NCBI RefSeq assembly: GCF_004348265.1
Contig: NZ_SMNT01000048.1
Location: 1 to 42,399 of the forward strand
Length of the DNA: 42,399 nucleotides
Reading direction: 5' to 3'
Source: Methylobacterium segetis
GTDB taxonomy: Bacteria; Pseudomonadota; Alphaproteobacteria; Rhizobiales; Beijerinckiaceae
Part shown: positions 15,372-23,037 of the stretch, in pieces
Position numbering within the stretch: the stretch's first letter is position 1
Layout of the letters: every line of letters starts with the position of its first letter
The notes under the pieces: model-generated
What the model saw: the letters and a program-made list of their open reading frames with translations, nothing else
Told to the model about the DNA's origin: nothing
The model's database searches: none
Position numbers and translations under genes: made by a program

Positions 15372-15439
15372 GAGGGGAACACCCACTCGCAGGAGCAGGA
15401 GAAGCCGTTGCCGTCGATCAACGCGATGGCGCGGCTCAT
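15372..15439 (-). pseudogene. umuC: umuC remnant (first ~22 codons)
   Basis: ATG 15439 overlaps the umuD stop as ATGA, the normal umuDC arrangement. The first residues MSRAIALIDGNGFSCSCEWVF match the conserved Y-family polymerase start (the ALIDGN-x-FYCSCE-x-VF block of UmuC). After VF the frame no longer resembles UmuC and soon ends, so nearly the whole polymerase is missing. Confidence 0.65.
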
Positions 15440-15856
15440 CGCACGAGGCCCGCACGCGCGATGTTCCAGCGGATCGCGACGCGCACCACGCCCCAGATCT
15501 CGGCCTCCCCGAGGTCCTCGACGGCGAAGCCGGCAGGGCCGGATTGTCGAAGGAGAGCCGGGCCACGTTCCCGTCGATGACGAGGCGCTTGATCGACATC
15601 TCGCCGTCGATTGCGGCCACGACGACGCTGTTGTGGCCGGACTCGAGGCTGCGGGCGACGACGGCGAGATCGCGGTCAAGGTGCCGGCGCCTCGCATCGA
15701 AGTGCCCGAGATGTTTCAGGCGAAGGTGGCGGGGGGATTCGGCGCGAGCCAGCGCGGTAGATCGAGAGCACCCTCCAGAAAGTCATCGGCCGGGGAGGGG
15801 AAACCCGCGCAGGCTCTGGCCGAGGATGGGGACCCGGACGTTATCCCGCTCGCCAT
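15436..15856 (-). pseudogene. umuD: Decayed umuD (SOS mutagenesis peptidase subunit)
   Basis: From ATG 15856 the minus strand encodes AGFPSPADDFLEGALDL and PPATFA as in UmuD, then an in-frame TGA (15716-15718), then ISGTSM with the catalytic Ser. A frameshift near 15690 leads into LDRDLAVVARSLE, VVAAIDGEMSIKRL (with the catalytic Lys) and LSFDNPALPA. A second frameshift near 15530 leads into VEDLGEAEIWGVVRVAI and a stop. One nonsense change and two frameshifts thus inactivate an otherwise full-length S24-family UmuD. The SOS box upstream is preserved. Confidence 0.7.
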
Positions 15857-15903
15857 CGCTGCGACCGCTCGCGGGATGGACGCCCATCCCGCTCCCCGTA
15901 TAA

Positions 15904-15918
15904 GAACATACGAGGAAC
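15904..15918 (-). promoter_or_regulatory. SOS (LexA) box of alphaproteobacterial type
   Basis: On the minus strand this reads GTTCCTCGTATGTTC, an exact GTTC-N7-GTTC direct repeat, the LexA operator of Alphaproteobacteria. It lies 48 bp upstream of the umuD start codon, the expected position. Confidence 0.7.
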
Positions 15919-16058
15919 AAACAGGATGGAAGCTTCTGGTTCAATGCGGAGTTCGCGCGGCCGATCGGGCCTGTGCACGCCTGTGGACGGCGGCGAGAAA
16001 GATCAGACGACGCAGGGTGTTATGACCTCTGCAGGATGTTGAAAGAGGCCGGCCGAGC

Positions 16059-16331
16059 ATGGCGATGGAGACGACCGGCGTGGTGCGGACCTTCGTGCGG
16101 AAGCGTCTGACGCCAAGCGACTGCGAGGTGTCGGGGATCGACAGCGGGGCTTTGAAAAAGGCCAAGGCCATGGCCGGCCGGTTCCCCGGCACGGCGGCGC
16201 TCAGGATCGTGGCCGATGACGAGACGGGGAACCGGAGAGCGCGATCATCCTCGCGCAATTCGGCGAGGTGCCGGTGGATTGTGCAGAGAGCCTGCCGGTC
16301 GGCCGAGCGCGGGAAGAAGGAAGGACGCTAA
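16059..16331 (+). pseudogene. Frameshifted gene of unknown family
   Basis: From ATG 16059 the frame encodes MAMETTGVVRTFVRKRL, SGALKKAKAMAGRFPGTAAL and RIVADDETG with strong codon bias, then switches to Arg/Ser-rich nonsense. In another frame from about 16228 the sequence continues as ESAIILAQFGEVPVDCAESL with good codon bias. Restoring one G in the GGGG run at 16226-16229 joins the two. The restored frame has no stop before 16612, so the original product may have been one protein of about 185 residues including the next entry. Family unknown. A sequencing error cannot be excluded. Confidence 0.5.
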
Positions 16332-16333
16332 GC

Positions 16334-16612
16334 ATGGCCATCAAGCAGAAATCCGCCGCAGAGACCAAGGCTCAGGATCTAGGCTTGGCGCTCGCTCGGA
16401 TCGCAGAGAGTGAGGGCATTCCTGCCAACATCGGCGTTGACCAACTCCGACGCGCCAGCCCGCGGCTGACGCCGCTCGCGGTCGGGCAGATGGTCCGCAA
16501 GCACCTCGACATCGTCGAGGCGGTGCTGGCGGAGCGCGGTCTGACGCTGGTCGAGTACGCCGATCAGGGGCCAGGGCGCGGTATGGAGTTCGTCATTGCC
16601 GAGGCAGCTTGA
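16334..16612 (+). CDS. Hypothetical protein, 92 aa
   Basis: ATG 16334 lies 3 nt after the TAA of the frameshifted upstream frame, with AAGGAAGGA upstream. The protein is helical (LGLALARIAESEGIPANIG, then VGQMVRKHLDIVEAVLAERG). It could be an independent gene or the C-terminal half of the gene starting at 16059. Function unknown. Confidence 0.5.
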   Translation: MAIKQKSAAETKAQDLGLALARIAESEGIPANIGVDQLRRASPRLTPLAVGQMVRKHLDIVEAVLAERGLTLVEYADQGPGRGMEFVIAEAA

Positions 16613-16619
16613 GACGGCC

Positions 16620-17000
16620 TGCGGCGGCCGGCGCATCGAAAGCTATCCCGCCTGGAGCGGCGGCTGGTGGTGGAAGGCGCAGCGCTTGGCCGAACGAGCG
16701 CCTGAGTGACCGTTCCGAAACGTCCTCTGCCAGTGCCAGCCCGCCTAGTGCTGGAGACATTGACCGACGAGTTCCTGGCTCCAGGCGCGATCGCTATGCG
16801 TGCTGGGCTGCCGACGCGGATCTCGCCGTCGTGCTGGCGCCCCCTGAGGGCAGCACCGATTGGGCGTTGGACGCCTATCTCTCGCTGGGCGCACGATGGA
16901 AGGCTGAGCTGGCAGCGATCGCCGGCCGACCCCTCAGCTTCGGTGCTATCACGCCGGGCGATGTCATGGACCGAGAGATCCGGGCGACCGCCTCTGGGCG
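16620..17000 (+). pseudogene. Remnants including a nucleotidyltransferase-like segment
   Basis: Several short coding-like pieces lie in different frames. IESYPAWSGGWWWKAQRLAE ends at a stop that overlaps GTG 16706 as GTGA. From 16706 comes LVLETLTDEFLAPGAIAMRAGL, resembling a winged helix. In a third frame, ADADLAVVLAPPEGSTDWAL and then WKAELAAIAGRPLSFGAI resemble the D-x-DLAVVL block and C-terminal part of nucleotidyltransferase-domain proteins. No intact frame joins them, so I read the stretch as decayed genes. Confidence 0.4.
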
Positions 17001-17104
17001 CGTCGCCCAGACACAACTCGGCCCGCCCACGCAGAGAGCGAAGGATGACGGGCAGGCTCGGATGGGGCGCCCTGCGGATCGCTCACACCTGCGGATGCCA
17101 CGAC

Positions 17105-17140
17105 GTCCCGAAACGAAAAGCCCCGCGAGCCAGGGGGGCC
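17105..17140 (-). repeat. Isolated hairpin of the GCCCCGC family (inverted)
   Basis: AAAGCCCCGCGAGCC...GGCCTGCGGGGC, the terminal hairpin of the ~180-bp repeat in minus orientation. Part of the repeat flank may extend to about 17240. No gene is supported in 17005-17564. Confidence 0.5.
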
Positions 17141-17295
17141 TGCGGGGCGAGTCGTGTCCTTGGGCTAGCAGCGGCTCTGCCAACAAACCGAGGGAGGTTT
17201 GCGCCGGCGAAGCCGCGCTGAGAGAGTCTCTCAGCCCAGCTACTCTGGCACTGCGAGGCGACCTGAAAATTCGCACAGTTGAAACGTGGCAAGAG

Positions 17296-17475
17296 AAAGC
17301 CCCGCGAGCCATGGGCTGCGAGGCGAAAGTTCGTCCCACCGCACAATTGGCCCCGCCGGTGGGAAGCGGGGGTGACCTGAGCCGACGGGGCCATGTCGGG
17401 CGTCGAAGCCCGGCACCCTCTGGTGGGTCGCAATTCGCCGCCTTCGCAAAACTGACGTGCGAGGCGCACGAAGGG
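17296..17475 (-). repeat. Copy R3 of the ~180-bp repeat (inverted)
   Basis: Read on the minus strand it begins TTCGTGCGCCTCGCAC, then CAGTTTTGCGAAGGCGGCG, CGGGCTTCGACGCCCGACAT, GGCCCCG and CGGCGGGGCC, and ends with GCAGCC...GGCTCGCGGGGCTTTC. The match to R2 is close. Because it lies to the right of the tRNA fragment while R1 and R2 lie to the left, the family is not confined to the putative island. Confidence 0.65.
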
Positions 17476-17564
17476 AGCCGGTGCGACACCGCAAGCAACA
17501 GGGCGAGGGGAACGCGGCAACTGATGGCTTCTTGATTTTCTGCAGAACAAGATCCGGAGGAAGC

Positions 17565-17795
17565 ATGAGCCCGTCAGACACGCCCGATCCATCCGGCACG
17601 CCGAAACCATCTGGGGGCGGGGGCCTCGGCAACATTGATGATGTGCAGGGCCATCCTGGAAAGGGCAATCCGCCCGGTCCATCCACCAAGCCGTCCGGCG
17701 AGGAGCCTGCTCAGCCCGGCAGCGATCCGACGCGCACACCCCAATCGCGGACCGAGCCAGGGCCTGAAGCAGAGGCGGAACGGCAGCCGACCTGA
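17565..17795 (+). CDS. Hydrophilic Pro/Gly/Ser-rich protein, 76 aa
   Basis: ATG 17565 has a near-perfect GGAGGAAG site. The product (MSPSDTPDPSGTPKPSGGGG, ending EAEAERQPT) is entirely disordered and acidic, with no membrane segment. It resembles the stress-associated hydrophilic proteins frequent in this group, but no function can be assigned. Confidence 0.65.
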   Translation: MSPSDTPDPSGTPKPSGGGGLGNIDDVQGHPGKGNPPGPSTKPSGEEPAQPGSDPTRTPQSRTEPGPEAEAERQPT

Positions 17796-17882
17796 CCTCC
17801 GCTCACTCAGGGCCGCCGCAAAGAAGATCCCGCCCGGCTTAGCCGAGCGGGGCGCTGTCGTGGGCCGGTTCGTGACGCGAGC

Positions 17883-18053
17883 TTACTGGCCTCCGCCCGA
17901 ACCACCGCCGCCGCCGGCTGAGTTGGAGCGCGGCTTGTTGTTCTCCTCGGCGTTTCCGGAGGCGGCCGACGAGCTCTCGGGCGGCCGGCCCTGAGCGAGG
18001 ACGGGACCGGCGCAGACCAGCGCCAGCGTGGTCAGGATTGCGAGCTTCCTCAT
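17883..18053 (-). CDS. Small secreted protein with Gly-rich C-terminus, 56 aa
   Basis: A very strong GGAGGGAA precedes ATG 18053. It has a clear signal peptide, MRKLAILTTLALVCAGPVLA, with cleavage expected before QGRPPE. The mature 36 residues are Ser/Asn/Gly-rich and end GGGGGSGGGQ. Layout and ending match the 92-aa protein at 5132, so the two are probably paralogues. A weak hairpin at 17828-17853 could terminate the transcript. Function unknown. Confidence 0.7.
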   Translation of the reverse strand: MRKLAILTTLALVCAGPVLAQGRPPESSSAASGNAEENNKPRSNSAGGGGGSGGGQ

Positions 18054-18181
18054 GTTCCCTCCGTGCCCAGCCTGCTGGGCTTGTGAACGACAACGGAGGG
18101 TTGCCTAAAGAGTTGCTCAGCGTATCCGGCCCGTCGATGCAAAGAAGCCCGACGCGGCAGACCCGACGGCCTCGAAGAGCT

Positions 18182-18364
18182 TCAGGCAGAGGTTGAGGGT
18201 GGATCAGACGCCCGGTCGCGTGGCGAGGCATCATGGCCGTCCATCCGTTCCGCGCGCTCCTCGCGGTCGCACGGGTAGGAGCAGGACGCCGTCGGCCGAC
18301 CTTGGACCTGAGCCGGCGCGCCCTCATGGATCGGATCCGAGGGATCATCGTGCGTTTGCGGCAT
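18182..18364 (-). CDS. Hydrophilic hypothetical protein, 60 aa
   Basis: ATG 18364 with GAGGGAAC upstream. The composition (MPQTHDDPSDPIHEGAPAQV, then REERAERMDGHDASPRD) is polar and disordered like the proteins at 8925 and 17565. It lies upstream of the small secreted protein in the same direction, 128 nt away. No recognised family. Confidence 0.45.
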   Translation of the reverse strand: MPQTHDDPSDPIHEGAPAQVQGRPTASCSYPCDREERAERMDGHDASPRDRASDPPSTSA

Positions 18365-18399
18365 CGCAATGTTCCCTCAGCACCTGCTTCCGGGCAGTG

Positions 18400-18858
18400 T
18401 CAGCGATTTGGCGAGCGCCTGATCTGGTCCACATTCTCAGTCGAAAGATCTGTGTAGATGCGCCGGCTGTATTCGGGTGGCGGAAGGCGTCTGTAGGAGG
18501 CGACGCGGGCCACATCGAAGCTGGTCTCTCCGAAGGTGGAGGTTGGGACGTTTCGCTCCATATCGTTCCTGATCGTCTCTGGGTACGGCTTCATCTTCGG
18601 ACCGCACCCCTCGCAAATCGAAACCAGCCACGATTGCCAAAGGCCGTTGGTTCGCTCTTGCACCGATTCGGATCGTGCACGGTGCGCCGAAGCGAGCTGA
18701 ACAGTATCAAGATCGCTCTGCTGCTTGATCGGCGTGCTCGCAGGCAATTCGCGGAGCATCTCCTGTCTGTTTGGAGAGGTTTCAGTCATCGCAGGCTGTG
18801 CGCTGACAGTAGGCGACGCGCACAGGGGCACTAAGCTTACGAGTACCAGTAAGCGCAT
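18400..18858 (-). CDS. Secreted hypothetical protein, 152 aa
   Basis: ATG 18858 with AGGAGA; the upstream nine-residue extension is not needed. The signal peptide is MRLLVLVSLVPLCASPTVSA, followed by a mature polar protein with one close Cys pair (ICEGCGP). The C-terminal half contains TFGETSFDVARVASYRRLPP. Family unknown. No membrane anchor. Confidence 0.6.
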   Translation of the reverse strand: MRLLVLVSLVPLCASPTVSAQPAMTETSPNRQEMLRELPASTPIKQQSDLDTVQLASAHRARSESVQERTNGLWQSWLVSICEGCGPKMKPYPETIRNDMERNVPTSTFGETSFDVARVASYRRLPPPEYSRRIYTDLSTENVDQIRRSPNR

Positions 18859-18937
18859 GTGAATCTCCTGTTCGGAGAACAACAACGCACTTCGCCGGCG
18901 GTTCGTGTGCTCAACCGTACCGCACCTCGTAGCCGAT

Positions 18938-18969
18938 AAAAAATGCCCGCCCGGATGAACCGGGCGGGC
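18938..18969 (-). terminator. Factor-independent terminator of the MucR gene
   Basis: A perfect 10-bp stem, GCCCGCCCGG and CCGGGCGGGC, with a 5-nt loop, followed on the minus strand by A then TTTTTT. It lies 15 nt beyond the stop at 18984. Confidence 0.85.
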
Positions 18970-18983
18970 CTCTGTCGCACAAT

Positions 18984-19550
18984 TTATTCCGCGGCCGCCG
19001 GTTCGGCTGCCTTGCGTCGTCTGCCTGGCTTGGCAGGCGTTTTTTTCGCCTCCTTCCGGACATCACGGCCCTTCGAAACCGCGGCAGAGGGAGCTGGCTC
19101 GGACAGCTTCGCTGCCGTAGCAGCGGCCGTGCTCACGGGCTTGCTGCGCTGCAACCCGAGCCCGAGGCTCTTGGCGAGAGAGGACCGTGCCTCTGAGTAG
19201 GATGTTGTCACCATCGGGTAGTCTCGCGGCAACCCCCACTTCTCCCGGTAGCTCTCCGGTGTCAGTCCCCGAGTCGCCAAGTGGCGACGCAGCGTCTTGT
19301 AGGGCTTGCCATCCTCAAAGCTGATCAGAGCGTCGGGCGTGATCGACTTGCGGATCTGGGCCGTCGTTGCCTTCACTTCCGGCTCGCTCGGTGCGGCGGT
19401 CTGGCTCAGGCCGGACACGGCAGCATGCACATTCACGATCAGGCTGGGTAGATCCGCAACGGAAGCGCGGTTGTTCGACACATAGGCCGAGACGATGTCG
19501 ACGGTGAGTTCGATGTGGTTGGTGGTGGCGTCTTCCTCGATGTCCGCCAT
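18984..19550 (-). CDS. MucR/Ros-family transcriptional regulator without two zinc ligands
   Basis: 188 residues from ATG 19550 (GAGGAG upstream). The N-terminal dimer part NHIELTVDIVSAYVSNN and the DNA-binding core (SITPDALISFEDGKPYKTLR, then YREKWGLPRDYPMV) are those of the MucR/Ros family, which silences AT-rich and virulence or exopolysaccharide genes in Rhizobiales. The conserved zinc Cys is Ser77 and the distal His (usually LRTH) is Arg94; Asp80 and His90 remain, so zinc binding is doubtful. A ~55-residue Ala/Lys-rich tail with KPGRRRKA resembles an AT-hook. It has its own terminator. Target genes cannot be read from the sequence. Confidence 0.85.
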   Translation of the reverse strand: MADIEEDATTNHIELTVDIVSAYVSNNRASVADLPSLIVNVHAAVSGLSQTAAPSEPEVKATTAQIRKSITPDALISFEDGKPYKTLRRHLATRGLTPESYREKWGLPRDYPMVTTSYSEARSSLAKSLGLGLQRSKPVSTAAATAAKLSEPAPSAAVSKGRDVRKEAKKTPAKPGRRRKAAEPAAAE

Positions 19551-19885
19551 GGCGAGCTCCTCATGATTTCTAACCTCCACATCTGCAACTTTTCGCCTCG
19601 CTGACAATCCGATCTCGCGGAAGAACGATTGTTTTCCCGCACGAACCTGATCGATCAGTGTCATTTTACATAAAAGTCTCGCGTCAATCTTTCTGCCATC
19701 ACCTGTCCACCAGCGAGGAGCTTCGCATCCCGGGGAGCGGTCAGAGTTCACCTGCCGTCCGTGGCCTTCCGAACGCGGAGGCCCGGCGTCCCGCTTGCCC
19801 GGCACGGGCTGTTGAAACCGCTGCGGGCGGCCGCTGACACCCTGGCAGCGCTAAGCTCGACGTACCGTGCTCTGCATCCTGTGCC
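19551..19885. other. Intergenic stretch upstream of the MucR gene
   Basis: Holds the promoter of the MucR gene. AT-rich segments at 19555-19690 are consistent with autoregulation by a MucR-type protein, but no operator can be proven by eye. No supported gene. Confidence 0.4.
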
Positions 19886-20914
19886 TCAGCGAGGTGCAGC
19901 CTTTCCGTCATACCGGTTCGTCCACTCGGCGATGATGCGCTCGCGGTTCTCGGCCATCCAGAGGAGGCTGACCTTCGCCATGCGCGCCTCGGCATGAGAC
20001 AACGCGATGGCTGCGGGGATCTGCACGCGGGGGTGGGCCACGATGGAGTAGCTCTGCGCGTAGATCCTGTTGGCCTCGCGGGTGACCGCCCAGTCGGCGA
20101 TGCGCCTGGCAAGCGCCGGTTGCGACGTGCCCTTGATGATCCCGAAGGTCTCCAAGTCCCACCCGACGCGGTCGAGGGGCACGATCGCCTCGATGGGTGC
20201 GCCGCGCGCCTTCTCGGCGGCCGCCCGCATGTCGAGCCCGAGGCCGACCAGATGTTGGCCGCGGGCGACATCGAGACAGGGTGCCGATCCCGTGTGCAGG
20301 TAGACGGCGACGTTCTCATGCAGGGCGTCCATGAACGCCCAGCCCGCCGCTTCGCCCATGCTCTGCAGCCAACCCGCCACGAGGCCGTAGCCCGTGCCGG
20401 ATGAACCTGGATGCGCCATCACGAGCCGGCCCTTGAAGCTGGCATCGGTGAGATCACGCCACAGCATCGGACCCGAGATGCGCTCGCGCTTTGCTTGCTC
20501 GACGTTCATGCAGATGACGGGGAAGTACACGTCCATGCCCGTGAAGCTGTAGGGCTCGGTCGGGTCGAGGAAGGAGGATCTGAGGTGCTCCACGCCCTCG
20601 GGCCTGTAGGGATCGAGAAGGCCGGCCTGCTTGAGCACGAGCATGCTGGAGGCCGACAACCCGACGATCATGTCGGCCATCGGATGGTCGCGCTCGGACA
20701 GGACACGCTCGGTGATGACGCCGGTCGAGGCACGCACCCACTCGATCTCCGCGCCCGGCAAAAGCTGTGCGACGGCTTCTGCAGTGGCGGCCACCTGCTC
20801 CTTCTGGCTCGCGGTGTAGATCGTCAGTCTCGGCCGGTCTGCCGCGTGCGCCGAGCTGGCGAACGTCAGGCAGAGAATGACCCAGACTGCGAAAAATGCG
20901 CTCCGATGACTCAC
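19886..20914 (-). CDS. Periplasmic ABC-type substrate-binding protein (iron/aminoethylphosphonate class), orphan
   Basis: About 342 residues from GTG 20914, chosen because a signal peptide starts there (FFAVWVILCLTFASSAHA, cleavage before ADRP); the ribosome site is weak and the frame is open further upstream. The mature protein begins LTIYTASQKEQV and has GSSGTGYGLVAGWLQSMGE and YSIVAHPRVQIP, as in type II binding proteins of the Fe(III) and 2-aminoethylphosphonate families. No permease or ATPase gene is adjacent, so it either serves a transporter elsewhere or has a sensory role. Confidence 0.75.
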   Translation of the reverse strand: MSHRSAFFAVWVILCLTFASSAHAADRPRLTIYTASQKEQVAATAEAVAQLLPGAEIEWVRASTGVITERVLSERDHPMADMIVGLSASSMLVLKQAGLLDPYRPEGVEHLRSSFLDPTEPYSFTGMDVYFPVICMNVEQAKRERISGPMLWRDLTDASFKGRLVMAHPGSSGTGYGLVAGWLQSMGEAAGWAFMDALHENVAVYLHTGSAPCLDVARGQHLVGLGLDMRAAAEKARGAPIEAIVPLDRVGWDLETFGIIKGTSQPALARRIADWAVTREANRIYAQSYSIVAHPRVQIPAAIALSHAEARMAKVSLLWMAENRERIIAEWTNRYDGKAAPR

Positions 20915-21410
20915 GGCCAGTAACGCGGCTCTCAAGGCAGAGCTTCGATTGGATGGCCGCTGGCGTCGAAATTCAAGCCGGCAACCGGAGTTTGTGCTGC
21001 GGCGCATGCCGGGCACAGGAAGCTGCGGCAGGCCTCGCACGCTCGGCCGCTCAGGACTCGGTGGCGCCCCCCGTGATGCTGCCGGTCCGGTGGAAGTCGA
21101 TCCGCTCCGGTAGATCCAGCATGTCGAGCGCGCGCTGGATGAAGCAGGGCATCCCGGCGTCAGAGCTGACGCAACCGCTCGATCCGGGCGCGCAGGCCCT
21201 CGTCGCGGTCGAGGCCGGCGAACTCGCCCTGGATCACGGCAACCGCGTTCCCGCACAGGTAGGCCGGCGCCCTTGCGCCTCGTCCCGCGCCGCGCCGCTC
21301 AGGGCTCCACGCGGGCGCCACTCACATTTATGTGAACCAATGCCGGGCAGCCCCAGTTGGCCTCGATACGGCTCCGTGCACCTTCGCCAGCAAACCTCAG
21401 GGAGCGGCCG
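20915..21410. other. Mostly gene-free; possible small minus-strand frames
   Basis: Two short minus-strand frames have fair codon bias. One (21160-21321) reads YLCGNAVAVIQGEFAGLDRD and ends RLRQL; the other, just downstream, reads MPCFIQRALDMLDLPERIDF. Neither has a convincing ribosome site or known family. They could be the two halves of one broken small gene. The plus-strand frame over the same area is a shadow. Confidence 0.25.
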
Positions 21411-21584
21411 ATGCCGAAAATCCGCGTGAAGGCTCAAGCCTCCGGGACGCATACCGTGTTTCTCGGCACCAGCCCGGTCATGAGCGGCCTGGCTCTCGAT
21501 GATGCCGAGAACTTCGCGACCTTCCTGAAGGCCTCCGCGCGTTATCACACCCCGCAGGATCGAACCCGGTCCGTACGCGCCTGA
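21411..21584 (+). CDS. Hypothetical protein, 57 aa
   Basis: ATG 21411 follows GGGAGCGG. The product MPKIRVKAQASGTHTVFLGT, then DDAENFATFLKAS, suggests a short beta-hairpin and helix. It is alone on the plus strand and converges on the LuxR gene. Function unknown. Confidence 0.55.
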   Translation: MPKIRVKAQASGTHTVFLGTSPVMSGLALDDAENFATFLKASARYHTPQDRTRSVRA

Positions 21585-21626
21585 GGATCGGCGGCGCGAG
21601 CGAGTCGAGGTCGGACTTCAGGCAGG

Positions 21627-22781
21627 TCATCCTGCCCGTCGGTTCCAGCACATCGCGAGAGCTGTCCGGTAGACAAGCCCGACCAGCTCAGCCTGCCGAT
21701 GCGTGCCCGTCTTCGCCAACGCACGGGTGAGGTGAGTGTGCGCGGTATTCGTGGAGATGCCGAGGCTCCGGGATGCCGCCTTGAGATCCGCCCCCTGTGC
21801 GAGCGCAACGGTGAGGGCTGCCTCCTGTCGGGTCAGCTGCAGCGAGCGTTGAACCGCCTCGACGGGTAGCTCGGCTCGCCGCTCGGGATCCGTCACGAAC
21901 ATGACAGACGAGAAGCGCGCCTCGCCGGACTCGAAGCTGGTCGGTCTCAAAGGCGCAACGAAGGCCGTCAGCGGACGCTTGCCCGAAGGACGCGAGAGAG
22001 GCAGCGCGCCTCCGCCATCGAAGCCGGTCCCGGGGCCGAGGCTGGCCGCTTCGGCAACCAAGCGCCGCAGGCGGGCCGTGTCGATCGGACTGGCGCACCC
22101 CAAGCCGTCCGCTCTCAAGACGAGACCATCCGCTTCCCGGATGATCTCGTCAGCGACGCGGTTCATGCGCAGCACAGCGCCACGCCCGTCGAACAGGACC
22201 ACTCCGGCCGTGAGTTGATCCAGAGCTTCGCTCGAGATGGCGCCATCGCGCCGAACTTCCGCGAAGCGCAGATAGATCTTCGCGGCACGCTGAAGGTGGG
22301 CGGTCAAACAAACCAGCAGGCGCAGCTCGTCACCCGCAAACGGCTCGTCGCGATCCCGTCGCAGCATACTGAAAGCCGCGTTGTGCTCGGCACCCCGCAG
22401 CAGCACGACGCCGACGTCGTGCAGCAAGCCCTGCGGCCGGTAGACATCGTTGTACAGGTCCGACCGAATGAACGATGCGGTCTCCCACTGCTCGCAACCC
22501 AGACCGGGAACCGCGAGCGGCGACTGCAGGAGCGCGGCGACGCGTCTGTTCTTTCCCGGCATATTGTACCGGCTGAGATACACGTCGAGATAATGAGGAT
22601 CGTCGCGTCCGCTGGTGACGTGCCGGAAGCACCCGCGCCCGTCGAGGGCCGCCATCATGATGACCGGATCGTTGAAGAGGCGGCCCATGCGCTCCAGCGC
22701 CGATCGCCACAGCTCCGGCTCGAGCGCCGCATCGTAGAATCCTCCGATGACGCGATGGATCTCCTCGTGATCGACCGTCAT
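21627..22781 (-). CDS. LuxR-family (GerE helix-turn-helix) regulator, 384 aa
   Basis: ATG 22781 with GGAG 9-12 nt upstream. The C-terminal ~60 residues are a LuxR/GerE helix-turn-helix (LTRQEAALTVALAQGADLKA, then SLGISTNTAHTHLTRALAKT). The central part (ALDQLTAGVVLFDGRGAVLR) is PAS-like. The N-terminal ~180 residues have no autoinducer-binding signature. It is therefore a sensory transcription factor with an unidentified signal. It lies downstream of the HbpS-like gene on the same strand, with a 256-bp gap. Confidence 0.85.
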   Translation of the reverse strand: MTVDHEEIHRVIGGFYDAALEPELWRSALERMGRLFNDPVIMMAALDGRGCFRHVTSGRDDPHYLDVYLSRYNMPGKNRRVAALLQSPLAVPGLGCEQWETASFIRSDLYNDVYRPQGLLHDVGVVLLRGAEHNAAFSMLRRDRDEPFAGDELRLLVCLTAHLQRAAKIYLRFAEVRRDGAISSEALDQLTAGVVLFDGRGAVLRMNRVADEIIREADGLVLRADGLGCASPIDTARLRRLVAEAASLGPGTGFDGGGALPLSRPSGKRPLTAFVAPLRPTSFESGEARFSSVMFVTDPERRAELPVEAVQRSLQLTRQEAALTVALAQGADLKAASRSLGISTNTAHTHLTRALAKTGTHRQAELVGLVYRTALAMCWNRRAG

Positions 22782-23037
22782 GGGGCCAGGCTCCGGACGA
22801 TTCGTCAGCCTGGACAGTTGAGACACATCCTGATCGACCTGAACACAACCTGAGATGGTGGGTTCGAAACTGCACTTCGATGATCCCCGAGAGCGGGACG
22901 TGCTCCTCTGGAGAGTGCGGATGCAGTTCGTCAGCGGGCTCCCGAGGGGACGCGCAGGACGATGGCAAGCGCTCAGGCTCGCCCCGCGCGCTTGTCGAAC
23001 GGCATCGTCCGGCCGTGAGCGGGGTGAAAGGGGGCCG

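Noticed and set aside
931..17475. CRISPR array formed by the repeated hairpins
   Set aside because: The repeats are long, irregularly spaced by kilobases, in both orientations, and there are no spacers or cas genes.
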